From Pogonophryne albipinna (taxonomy: Eukaryota; Chordata; Actinopteri; Perciformes; Artedidraconidae), in assembly GCA_028583405.1 (NCBI GenBank), contig CM053256.1:10428494-10492493 (forward strand): a stretch of DNA of 64,000 bases, given 5' to 3'. Below the pieces are notes generated by a model. That model was given only the letters and a program-made list of their open reading frames with translations. It ran no database searches and was not told the DNA's origin. Positions 11,724-24,000 of the stretch are shown here, one piece after another (the first letter of the stretch is position 1; every line of letters starts with the position of its first letter). Position numbers and translations under genes: made by a program.

Positions 11724-13999
11724 CCTACAACTACACAGACCGATTATACAGAAATGGCAAAGGTTAAGGGAAGAACACAAATCTCTCATCTGTTTCTCCT
11801 TTGTTTGAAGGCAAGACACTGCAGGCAAACACATCTATCTTTCATGGTTTGGTAAACAGAGTTGTTTTTTAATGGTTTGGGTTTGGGGTATGTGGCTTCC
11901 AATACATGTCTACATTTAGATAAGTGGAATAAGAAAACCTCCAAAATCAACATTCAGGTGTTTATTTTACGTCACTTTGTCTGTAGATTTTTCTAAATTC
12001 ACTCAAAGTTAGCTTTAAAGCATGTCTCATTTGCATATTTAAACAAAACACTATATTTCACTCAAAGTAATTTATTTTACTCTGAACCAGAATTTCCTCT
12101 GTCCTAAACAAAATGAAAACAAGAATTTGGATCCTGGCTTTATTTTCTACTTCTGGTTCAATAAATGTTTGCAGGTTAGTACCTATGTAATGCCTTATTT
12201 GCATATTTATACTTGTATACATACTTAATTTAAGCAATCTAATGGGGAAGTGTCATGGTGATATCTATTAGATGTAGTTTCGTGTTTACCTTTGTCACCT
12301 GTAATGTCTCCCTTAACCATCCATAATATATATAACAACCTAAAATAATAACAATAAAGTTCCTACCTGACAAAATAACTTCATCAAACTCGTTCTTCTT
12401 CTTTCGTTTGGTTGATTTGAATCCAATTGTTCCACCTCAAGTGATGTTCCCTCTTATCTCTGCACAACTACAACAATCTATTTGTCTTCATTCTCTCTTT
12501 TTGACTTGTGGCTCCATCAAGGTTTGGGTCTTCTTTCCCTTAAAGCCCTCCCCTCCACCTTTGGGAGTGTGTCTCCTTGGAGAGGTATCCCTGACAACCA
12601 GCATTCAGGACACAGGCAGACAGCTGTCAGACGAGATCAGATCAGAGACTCAGGCAGAATTACAGGAGAGCAGACACCCAAAAAACAGACACATTCTGCA
12701 GAAGTGTGTTTTTCATCATTGTCTCACCAATACATACAATACAAGATTGTGGTGTCTTCAGAGATTACTGCTGTCCTTCCACTGTTTTCTGTCTGTCACA
12801 CTACTCTACATTACTCTCTCGCTCTCTGGATGTGGGATTAACATGGATTACACTCTCTCTCTCTCTCCCCCTGATTGGATTACAGACTACACAACGTCAG
12901 ATGACACATAGTCAGACCACAAAAAGCAAAAAGCACTCCATATATTATGAACCTAAAGCTCTGACAGACTTACTGGCGGAAGAAATAATCAGATCCTTTA
13001 CAAAAAAGAAACGAAAATGGGCCCTCCCATAATGTAAATCATATTCAATTACAAGTGAAATAAATGTTTCCATTGACATATCCGATGAAGTAATGTCATA
13101 CTTTGCTCTTGGGAATGAGATGTGCATTACAAGTTTATTTTTTTTAAACCACAACATTTTTTGTTTCTTACTCTTTGTTTAAAACAAAGGAAAGGCACCA
13201 GTAAGTGTTATATCACTTTTATTGGTTTGAATATATGATATATTTGAATATGAAGTAAAATGAACAGTTTCCCCTTTAAAACCACTTCGACGGCAATGCT
13301 TATTTGTTTATGCTTTATAGCTATTTTACCTTGCTTAATTCATAGATTTAATGACTTTATGAGCAAAGGACCTTTGGTGAGGGGCGGGGCAGAACTCTCG
13401 GAAGTCATTTCAAAACAAAATCCCTCGTCTGGTAAACGACAGATGCTACTGACGGTAAACGACAGTAGCTGATAGGTAAAGGTTTTAAGCATAGGTTTTA
13501 AGATATCGTTGGACATAGGCCGTTGAGACCGACTTAAATGCCTTTTGGAGCCTATGTTGTTAAGAATAGTGTACTAAGTGTCTTTTACCACAAGAGGGCT
13601 TTTGTTATGAAATTACTTCAGAGAGTTCCGCCCTGCCCCTCGAACAAAAATAATTTGGCCATTTAATATTGAAAAATCTAAGACAAAAAAGCAATTTACT
13701 GGTTTAAGAAAGAAAAACAGTTGATACAAAGGTACCCGGACTCGTGCTCCTGACTTTACCGTTTTTGGAAGTATCATAATAATAACGATATGCAAAACCT
13801 AACAAACGTAATCATCTCAAGATTGATTCTGATGTTTTTAAAGGGGGGACGTGAGGTCAGCACAGGGTGGTAATGGATGTGCTCGATTTTAACCCAGGGA
13901 ATGACAGAACGGGGAAATTCAATGTTACCGTGAAATGAAAATTACTACGATAATAAAATCAAGCGCACCCAACTCAATATAACCACGCCCACTGCCGTG
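11724..13999. other. Intergenic region between the divergent RING gene and rad54b
   Basis: This stretch separates the RING-gene start codon from the rad54b promoter region. It holds a short (CT)n run at about 12850-12867 and AT-rich sequence. Several short open frames show no recognisable domain. The RING-gene 5' UTR and promoter should lie in its left part, but I cannot place them. Confidence 0.5.
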
Positions 14000-14150
14000 G
14001 TTCAACCAATCACGATCTTCAAATCATTCAGCGGGAGAACTCGAACAGAATCGAGAGTTTTAGAAAGAAAGACAGGACGATTGTTTTTTATTGGAAAACG
14101 CTGCTATTCTATCATCTTAAATGTTTTCATTAGACGTTTAGTCCGACCGG
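14000..14150 (+). promoter_or_regulatory. Probable rad54b promoter and non-coding first exon
   Basis: An inverted CCAAT-type motif (AACCAATCA, core 14006-14010) is followed about 140 bases later by a consensus splice donor (CCGG|GTATGT at 14151). The next acceptor in rad54b order is at 14999-15000, just ahead of the start-codon exon. This fits a short untranslated exon 1. No TATA box is seen. This is inference from signal positions only. Confidence 0.45.
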
Positions 14151-15032
14151 GTATGTACGACACGTTGTCACCCATTATCAAACATGACATTATAAAGCCG
14201 AGTTTAAATATTGTCACAAGTGTTAGCGATTGTTGTTAGCTAGCTGGGAAACTAGCTTGCTAACATGTCACTCACTGTGATGCAGAGGGTTTATGCAGGT
14301 AGAGCTTGATCCTTTAGTCATTTTAAATTAACCAGGTATATCATGTCCAAGCCTTTCAGAGAGGTTGAAAATGATAGAAAGCTTAGGGTTATACTATTGT
14401 CAACCAGATTAATATAGAAACATATTGGGAGTGAATGGCATTAAGTCATTACATGATGTCTATTCAGACAAGTAGAAGACACAGTGTTAACATAATAACT
14501 ATTAGACTGATGTAGAGTCAAGTGACACCAACATTATAATGTAGATTTTGTTTCTTAAAATCAGTAAAACTAAGAACCTGACACGGGATTTTTGAGAACA
14601 AAATAATATAACGTACATGCCCATCACACTCTACCAGGGCAACATGTGTGTCTTAATAGTAACATAACACTGGGTTGAGCTGTAATTGTGATGGTACAAC
14701 TAGAATTATTTTTTAATTGTGTATTAAAGCTTTAATGAATTTGATCATCATGAAGTATTATGAGATTTGTATTTCCCTTTGTCTTGGTCTGAATGTATAC
14801 ATACATAGTTTACCTTCTTCCTGTTGAGGACGAGGCAACCAACACTTTAATAGAAAAATAAACGTTGTTATTTAGTTGAACAAAAACATATTTGTAATTT
14901 TGTCAGAGCTTCGATAGGACCTTGGGTGTAGTGCCGACTAGAACCTAATGAGTTGCCGGTATCAATTACTGTATTAATAATAATAAATGTCTGTCTTTAG
15001 GATATAAACGATTGTTAGTTGCCAGAAGCATC

Positions 15033-18000
15033 ATGCGACGCTCAGGAGCTCCCAGCCAGCTCTCAGGCAACGCTGTGAAAAAGCCTCGGTTTGTTTCCCC
15101 TGGAGCATCTCCTTCCTTTCTCACAGCTGAATTCAAGCCCCTTAGCCCTAAACTTGGTTTAGGCAATGCACTGGAAAAGGTAACATTTTCACAACATTTA
15201 ACCTACAGTATAATATTTCAGTATTCGTTTGATTCCCTTAATCATCATTTATCATCCAGTGTTGTTGTTTAATTTGAATTTGCCTTCATTCTGCAGGTCC
15301 AGAGAAGTCTAACAGCACCAGCTTTGGGTAAAACAGAGTTTGATGCCCAGCCCAAAGCTGCCCATCCTGCTCCAACCTTGTCAAGGGCCCTGGCTCGTGT
15401 TCTCAGTGTGGCAGAAAGTAAGGAAAATGAGGCAAAACATCATACCACTGTCTCAGAAGAGTACTCCGAAGACAACGGACCCGAAGGTAAGACACAGCGA
15501 CTTGTGGCTGGGATATTACGGGCAACAGTAGTCATGTGCAGATTGTGCAACAAATCCACGTTGGAACAGGTGCTGTCCCTGCTGCTTTTGTTATAGGTAT
15601 GGTTGTGTAAAATACTGTGAGAGTGAGGGGAACACATATTTCATTAAATGCTTCTTGTTGTACCTATTTCACTATTACATAATATATTATCTGACATCAT
15701 CTGCAATACAAAAATGAAAAGGCTGTCTGGAAACCTACATATCACTGAACTACATATCAACATATTGGGAGATATGACAATTAGCTTTGAACATGGTCTA
15801 CATGTGTATGAGGTATGAACTGATACAAAAAATATCAAATCGTAGTATGTTCTTGAACCCAATAACAGAAAAAGAACTGCATGATATTGTCAATACTCAA
15901 CACAGTAAACAGTCCAAACATTATTTAGGACTAAGTATGAATATTGTTAAACAAGTTGCACCAAACATTGTAGCCCCCCTAGTAAATATATGCAATAAAT
16001 CGTTCCAACAAGGTATTTTTCCCAATGAAATGAAAATCGTGAAGGTGATTCCGGTTTTCAAATCTGGTGATAAATTAAGTCTTAATAACTATAGACCCAT
16101 TTATTTACTGCCACAATGTCTGGAGTCATTCCTCAGCTAATTTAATATACTATGCCCCAGCCAAAATGGATTTCAGAAAAATCACTCTACTTCTTCAGCA
16201 GTAATTGAACTGGTTGAAGAAATTACCAACAACATTGAGAAAAAAATGATTACAGCTGGTATATTCATTGACCTTAAAAAGGCTTTGGATATTGTGAACC
16301 ATACTATACTGTTACACAAATTAGAACATTATGGCATAAGGGGTCAAGCAAAAGAAGAGAAGAGTTATCTGATAAATAGGCTAAAATATGTGGATATAGA
16401 CGAGGCGAAATCAAACAAACTTCCTATAACATGTGGAGTCCCTTTTTGGTCCAAAACTGTTTCTGATTTATATTAATGACATTATCAACACCTCCGACCT
16501 GTTAAAATTCATTTTGTTTGCCGATGATACCACCATTCTCTGCTCCCATCATAATCTTGCCGATCTTGTTAAAATTGTGATTGTGGAATCAGAAATACTA
16601 TGTAACTGGTTTGCAGTTAATAAATGATCCCTTAATGTGGCCAAAACAAATTACATGTTATTCAATACAAAGTGAGAGTAGAAATGACTGCATTATACGG
16701 ATTTGCAATACCGAGATTGAAAAAGTTGGTGCATGTACATTTTTAGGACTGCTTGTTGACGAAAAACTCAACTGGAAGCACTATATAAATTATGTACAAA
16801 CTAAACTGTCAAAAACAATAGGTATTTTGTATCATACTAAGAACATTCTCGAGGAACAAATACTCAGAACTCTTTATAACAGTCTATTTCTCCCTTACCT
16901 TTATTACTGCTCCGAAATATGGGGAAACACATACTCAACAAATCTACAAAAAATAATAACATCCCAAAAAAAAGTATTAGACGAATAGTCTGTGGTGTTG
17001 GTAAATATGAACACACAACTCCCATATTTAAAAAAACTCAATCTATTAAAAAAAATTGACATAGTAAAGCTTAAAACAATACTGATTATGCACAACATTT
17101 TCCATAACAAAATGCCTACTAACATTCAAAAGCAGTTCCAAACCACAGTCAGGAAATACCCTACTAGGCATCCTAACTGGTTGTGTAGCAAGCCCTTTAG
17201 AACAACCATCAAATCACACAGCTTATCCATAATCGGAGTTAGAACGTGGAATGGACTTCACCCAGACCTTTCAAGTATCACTTGTCATCAACAATTCAAA
17301 ACTAAATTAAAAAAATGTATATTTGCAGATGACTCAAGCTAACAAATATTGGGTATTCCCAGAATCAATATTTTTTTTATAGAAATAATAACTTCTCAGT
17401 TTGTTTGTTTATTTATTTAATATTGTTTACATTACTTTTTATTTATTTGTTCCTTCTTATTTATTTTCATCGTTATGCGGTTGAATTGGTATTTCAGGCC
17501 TGGAAATTGCCTTGTAATATTTGTATTGGTGTATATGAGTGCATTTGGGTACTTATACACCTGAACATATGGTGCTTATGTATATTTTGTGTATGTGTGA
17601 ACAATGTTTATATGCATATATTATTATATGCATATATTATTATTATTTATTTGCCAAGTACATGTGTACATATATATATTTTTATATATAGTATTTTCCT
17701 TTTCAAAAAAGATAGTCAACTGCTATTGACATGTGCAGAAAATGACCCTAGATCTAGTTTTCATATACAGTGGGGCAAAAAAGTATTTAGTCAGCCACCA
17801 ATTGTGCAAGTTCTCCCACTTGAAAAGATGAGAGAGGCCTGTAATTTTCCTCCTAGGTACACTTCAACTATGAGAGACAGAATGGGGGGGAAGAATCCAG
17901 GAAATCACATTGTAGGATTTTTAATGAATTTATTTGCAAATTATGGTGGAAAATAATCAATTAATGTTTATTTATATAGCCCAATATCACAAATGTTACA

Positions 18001-21000
18001 TTTGTCTCAGTGGACTTCACAGTTTGTACAAAATATCAGTATGACAATACGACACCCTCTGTCCTTAGACCCTCACATCGTACAAGGAAAAACTTCAGAA
18101 GAAAACCCACAGTTTAAAGGGAAAAATGGGAGAAACCTCAGGGAAAGCAACAGAGGAGGGATCCCTGTCCCAGGACGGACAGACGTGCAATAGATGCCGT
18201 GTGTAAATAAGTATTTGGTCAAGAACAAAAGTTCATCTCAATACTTTGTTATATACCCTTTGTTGGCAATGACAGAGATCAAACGTTTTCTATAAGTCTT
18301 CACAAGGTTTTCACACACTGTTGCTGGTATTTTGGCCCATTCCTCCATGCAGATCTCCTCAGAGCAGTGATGTTTTGGGGCTGTCGCTGGGCAACACGGA
18401 CTTCCAACTCCCTCCAAAGATTTTCTATGGGGTTGAGATCTGGAGACTGGCTAGGCCACTCCAGGACCTTGAAATGATTCTTACGAAGCCACTCCTTCGT
18501 TGCCCGGGCGGTGTGTTTGGGATCATTGTCATGCTGAAAGCCACGTTTCATTTTCAATGCCCTTGCTGATGGAAGGAGGTTGTCACTCAAAATCTCACGA
18601 TACATGGCCCCATTCATTCTTTCCTTTACACGGATCAGTCGTCCTGGTCCCTTTGCAGAGAAACAGCCCCAAAGCGTGATGTTTCCACCCCCATGTTTCA
18701 CAGTAGGTATGGTGTTCTTTGGATGCAACTCAGCATTCTTTCTCCTCCAAACACGTCTAGTTGAGTTTTTACCAAAAAGTTCTATTTTGGTTTCATCTGA
18801 CCATATGACATTCTCCCAATCCTCTTCTGGATCATCTAGATGCTCTCTAGCAAACTTCAGACGGGCCTGGACATGTACTGGCTTAAGCAGGGGGACACGT
18901 CTGGCACTGCAGGATTTGAGTCCCTGGCGGCGTAGTGTGTTACTGATGGTAGCCTTTGTTACTTTGGTCCCAGTTCTCTGCAGGTCATTGACTAGGTCCC
19001 CCTGTGTGGTTCTGGGATTTTTGCTCACCGTTCTTGTGATCATTTTGACCCCACGGGGTGAGATCTTGCGTGGAGCCCCAGATCGAGGGAGATTATCAGT
19101 GGTCTTGTATGTCTTCCATTTTCTAATAATTGCTCCCACAGTTGATTTCTTCACACCAAGCTGCTTACCTATTGCAGATTCAGTCTTCCCAGCCTGGTGC
19201 AGGTCTACAATTTTCTGGTGTCCTTTGACAGCTCTTTGGTCTTGGCCATAGTGGAGTTTGGAGTGTGACTGTTTGAGGTTGTGGACAGGTGTCTTTTATA
19301 CTGATAGCGAGTTCAAACAGGTGCCATTAATACAGTTAACAAGTGGAGGACAGAGGAGGCTCTTAAAGAAGAAGTTACAGGTCTGTGAGAGCCAGAAATC
19401 TTGTTTGTTTGTAGGTGACCAAATACTTATTTTACCGAGGAATTTACCAATTAATTCATTAAAAATCCTACAATGTGATTTCCTGGATTCTTTCCCCCCA
19501 TTCTGTCTCTCATAGTTGAAGTGTACCTAGGATGAAAATTACAGGCCTCTCATCTTTTTAAGTGGGAGAACTTGCACAATTGGTGGCTGACTAAATACTT
19601 TTTTGCCCCACTGTATATATGCATTTATTTATTTTTTCCCCAACTTCAATTAATTTTTTCTCTAGTTTTTCTTTATTTCTTTGTACTCCTTAATTTCTAT
19701 ACGTTTTTGACGCAATAATGCCAATGTTATATTAGGATGATTCTCGGGAGGGCTACTTCCCATAAGCTATGCTTCAGCCCTCCCGCTTCTACTAATTTTG
19801 TTTATCTTTGTGTGTATGAATTATACTTTTTTCTTTTTTGGATGAATTAGTCGAATAATTATGCAAATTTGAATGTATGCTCTCTGGTTCTCATGCCAAG
19901 TATTGTGAATACCTTTAACTAAATTAATTAGTGCACAGTTATTATCTTTGGTTGCAGAATCATAAAATGCATGTGAAAAATACTTATTTGTTGTTAATTC
20001 AGTTCCTTTTTGGCTGCATAAGGTAGTCTGCTTTCACTCCAACCAATAACGCTTGCCCCCTTCTCTCCACATGGTTTTACTATAATCACACACAGATGCA
20101 TTTGTAAACATCACCTCCACCGTCACATCATCGATGCTTTCCCTTGATTTGACTACTCTATAATAAGCAAAGTTGTGCTTCAGTTAAATGTCCATTGAGT
20201 GATTTTCACAAGTTTATACGTAAAACCTGTGAGAAGCCGCATCATGTAACACCGCTGTCCTATTCCGCAGTGCCCGACTGTCCTACCTCTATGGCTAATA
20301 ATAACACACACACACACGCGCGCACACGCACACACACACACACGAGTGCTGGATGTTAAACCGGGCGGGTTGAGTGACAGCAGGTCCAGCATTATGTAAA
20401 TTAGCGGGGTAGTGCAGCGGCAGCGCGGGGAAGATTAGGACTGTGCTCGGGATCAGTGAGCCGCCTCCTCCTGCACGAGCAACTAGTGCCGCTGTTTTCC
20501 TCACAAAACACCACTCTGTGCTCGCCTCAGTACCTTTTCTATACGCATTTCCTAAACACATTTTTTAATCGTATGAATCGTTATTTTTGTAACCTTCCTT
20601 CACTGTAGACGGCTGAGAATGGATAAACGCTGATATTCCCGCGGGCACGCGCAGCTCGCTCGCAAACCCCTCCCCCTTCACATAGTTAAACCAGCGCTAC
20701 ATCAAAGCGTCACTCACTTTGGGAAAATAGACCCCCTGACCCCTAATAACCTGTAATAATACACTACTTAAAGTCAGTGTTACACATTTGTGCAGGACAC
20801 AGAGCTTCTGTTGCCGTCCCTATTTTATAATGTTGAGGCAGTGCTGTGCTCTGTGCTGTGCTTGGTTTGGGTTTTAGAGAGACCGAGCTGTAAGTAGGTC
20901 GGGCTGGGTTTAAGCGGCTTAACTACGTCAGCCTAAGCTGGGAGGAATTCATCCAAAGCCCTCCGCGGTAGGCGGGGGCCTAAACGAGGCTGGCCTAGTT

Positions 21001-24000
21001 AAGCCTGATTCTTATTGTGTGCAGCACAGGCAGTTTTTGTTGTGCAACGTGGCTGAGAGGGAACCTAGGAGTAGAGTATAAATCCATGCACATTTTAGAA
21101 ATAGCATATGTTTGATTTAGAAGTAGAATAGAAGGTACATTTGAGATATATGGGAATGAGACCAGAGTTGGTTTTATCACCGTGGACCAGGATAACCCAG
21201 CAGCAGGGACAAAAAAGACAGGTGGGAAGAGTAAGGAGCGTCAGTTTTGAGAGTGGCTGCTGAACGCAGAAATCCATAGGCTGGACTTGGCTTACGAGGG
21301 ACCACTATGCTATAAGATGGCATCCAGCTCTGTGTTTTTGTCCAGTATGTTGGGTAAAGCTCGCTCGTCCAACTTCACCCTCTCTGAGAAGCTGGACCTG
21401 TTGAAGCTGGTCCGTCCTCACATCCGCATCCTGGAGGAACACACCAACAAGCATGCAGTCATCGTGGACAAAAACAAGTGCTGGGAAACTGTTGCCGAGC
21501 TATACAATGCTTTGGGAGGAGACAGACCCCATCGCACCGCTCAGGGCCTCAGAACCCTCTACAAGAGGTTGAAGGAGTCAGCCAAGCAGGAAGTGATGCA
21601 GCGGAGACACGCCCAGCCAGAGTACAGATCGAGCATCTCTGAGCCTACCAGGAGAATCATGGAGATGATCCCTCACCTGTTTCAGCACGTGCCCATCCAT
21701 GAGAAGGACCAGGCACTGCGCAGGTACAGTGTGATATGCACCCACGAGCACAGACACTCATTTAATACAGACCTAAAGGTATAACTCGACAGTCAGCTGA
21801 AAGTTTAGCAAGAACATTGACAGTTTTAAGTCAGGACACTGACTCATCTGTTAGAGGAGGAGGGAGGGGAGGGGCTGAACTCACAGCTCAGAAACCAATC
21901 AGATAACACACTCTGTGTACATCGTCAGGCACAACAGGAAAATACAGTATGTCCTGTTGTTATTTACTGGAAGAAAACTACTCATTAGTAGTTTTTCCTT
22001 TTATCCACATAAAAAAACAGATTTTCTTTGATTAATCTGCCAATTTAATTTAAGGTCAATTGTAGTGTTTTTATTTGTTTGGAAAAGGCAATTACAAATA
22101 AAAAATTCCACCCCAAAATAATTATTTAAACGTGTTCCAATTTTCCAGTGCTACCTCAAGGAAGCACATTTGGCAGAACAACTGATATTGTGTCAGGAAA
22201 GCACACAGAAGACAAAAAACCCTGTAGTTTCATTTCAGTTTATTTAAGACTTGGCAAGGGTTAATAGCAAAAAAAGAAAGGATAATTCGTAAAACAAAAA
22301 ACAGAACAATTTATCATTCAACTTAAAAAAAACATTCATCTGAACTGTGTTTTCTGAGCCTGGATGAGTACAGAGAGTCATGTACACTTAAAATTGTACA
22401 TCAGATGTCTTAGGATGCCTCACGTCACATGTAGGAACCACAGAGAACACAAAATGGCACCACGCCATCTGCATACTTGAAGCAACACCTTTATTGTATC
22501 GTAAGAATTGAGCCTCTGCATACTACTCGTTGTGTAGCTGCACCAAAAATGAACCATAGACATAAAAATGAATTTTTGTATTTACTGTTGGTTTGTTACC
22601 AGCATAAATGTGTTATTTTTACTTTGGTAAATCGCCAATTTCCTCTTGTATAGTCTTATTTGACAGTAGATCCTTAAAAATGCTGGTTAAGCACTCTCGT
22701 CTGACTTAATTGTATCCTTTATTCCATTTGTAGATTAATATACAGCAAGCACAACTCTCCTGTGGAACACCCTGGCAGCAGCTCCTCTCTGGCTGGACTC
22801 CAGGATTACTCAGCAGCTGTCCCAAGTATCCCCCATGAGGTGGTCCAGCTGGATCCTGAAGAGGATGTAAAACCACCGCCAGACCTCCCCATCCTCTCCA
22901 CACACTCGGAGCCAGGGCTGGATGGAGGCCAGGAGCCGGAGGCAGAGCACGACTTAGGCAGCGTTCACGATTACGAAGCATCCCTCTCCCCCGTCACTTC
23001 CTCCGTGAACATCACCCTCTCCACATCGCCAATACCGTTACGTTGCGACCTCTTTCCAAACGACCTCTACCCTCACCACGAACCCGATAGGTTTCGCTCT
23101 CTGCACCTCGCCAAAGAGGAGCAGGAGTTGGTGGTAGCCAATCACAAGAAGGTTGCCCTGTACCTGGAGGAGAAGAGGGAGGGGCTGAAGAGGAAACAGG
23201 ATCTGGAGGAGGAACTTCTGAGAGCCAAGATCAAAGTGGAGAAACTAAGAGCTGCTCGACTGAGACACGGACTGCCAATTCCTCTATAGTGACCATGAAC
23301 ACACACATCAGTGTGTGAAAAGTAGAGGCTCTGAGGAGCTTAAAGTGCGGAGAAGAAGCTGAGGAGCTATCACACTCATCAGTTTTTATTTGGAGGGCTG
23401 TTTCAGAACTTGAATTTTCTTTTGGAAACATAGTGCCTCGTACAAACACTGAATGCCTGTTTGCATATCGCAGGATAAGCCTGACCAGTCTGTGTGTATA
23501 CTTGTCATTGTTTAAATGTATCTTCATTTACACTTTTTAATAGAAGCAGTAACACAACTTGTAAATGCCCATATTATAAACACTGTGAGAGCCAAAATAG
23601 GCAAAAAAAAAAGAAGTGATATCAACGTTTTGAAAGGAATATTATTAGTAATAAATGGCATGTACCACGATGGTGCTTATCCTGCCTAGATCCGCCCCTA
23701 TGATGTATGCATCTGTAATCATATTATTATTGATTCACTACTAACTGGAGTATCTTAAAAAGCAAAAATCCACTTGATCTAACGAATCTGAACGAAAAAA
23801 GAAAAAAAATAGTATCTTGTAGCACTTTAAGGTATCCAAGCTCGCGGCGCTTATACAGTATTCTGTATGTTAACAAGGAAATATAAGCACAAAAAAACAA
23901 AGTTACACTTTGTAAAACTGAGAAGTGTTCAGAAACCCTGCACTGAAGCACAAGTTAAACTGAAGGCCTTAAACACGAGATGCTACTGATGACAAATCTT

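Larger units (their letters stand above)
17767..19613 (-). mobile_element. Tc1-like DNA transposon, inactive, carrying another insertion
   Basis: Terminal inverted repeats starting CAGTGGGGCAAAAAAGTATT at 17767 and ending with the complement at 19613 are flanked by TA on both sides, the Tc1/mariner signature. The 1847-bp unit contains a minus-strand transposase and a 248-bp insertion near its left end (17957-18204). Without that insertion the element would be about 1.6 kb, the usual Tc1 size. It sits in the large rad54b intron next to a dead LINE. Confidence 0.95.

Noticed and set aside
12408..12911. 167-codon frame between the RING gene and rad54b
   Set aside because: Low-complexity Leu/Ser-rich translation across a (CT)n run, with no domain and no splice partner.
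17405..17956. 183-codon hydrophobic frame in the rad54b intron
   Set aside because: It runs across AT-rich LINE tail and the Tc1 left end. The Leu/Ile/Tyr-rich translation is a composition effect.
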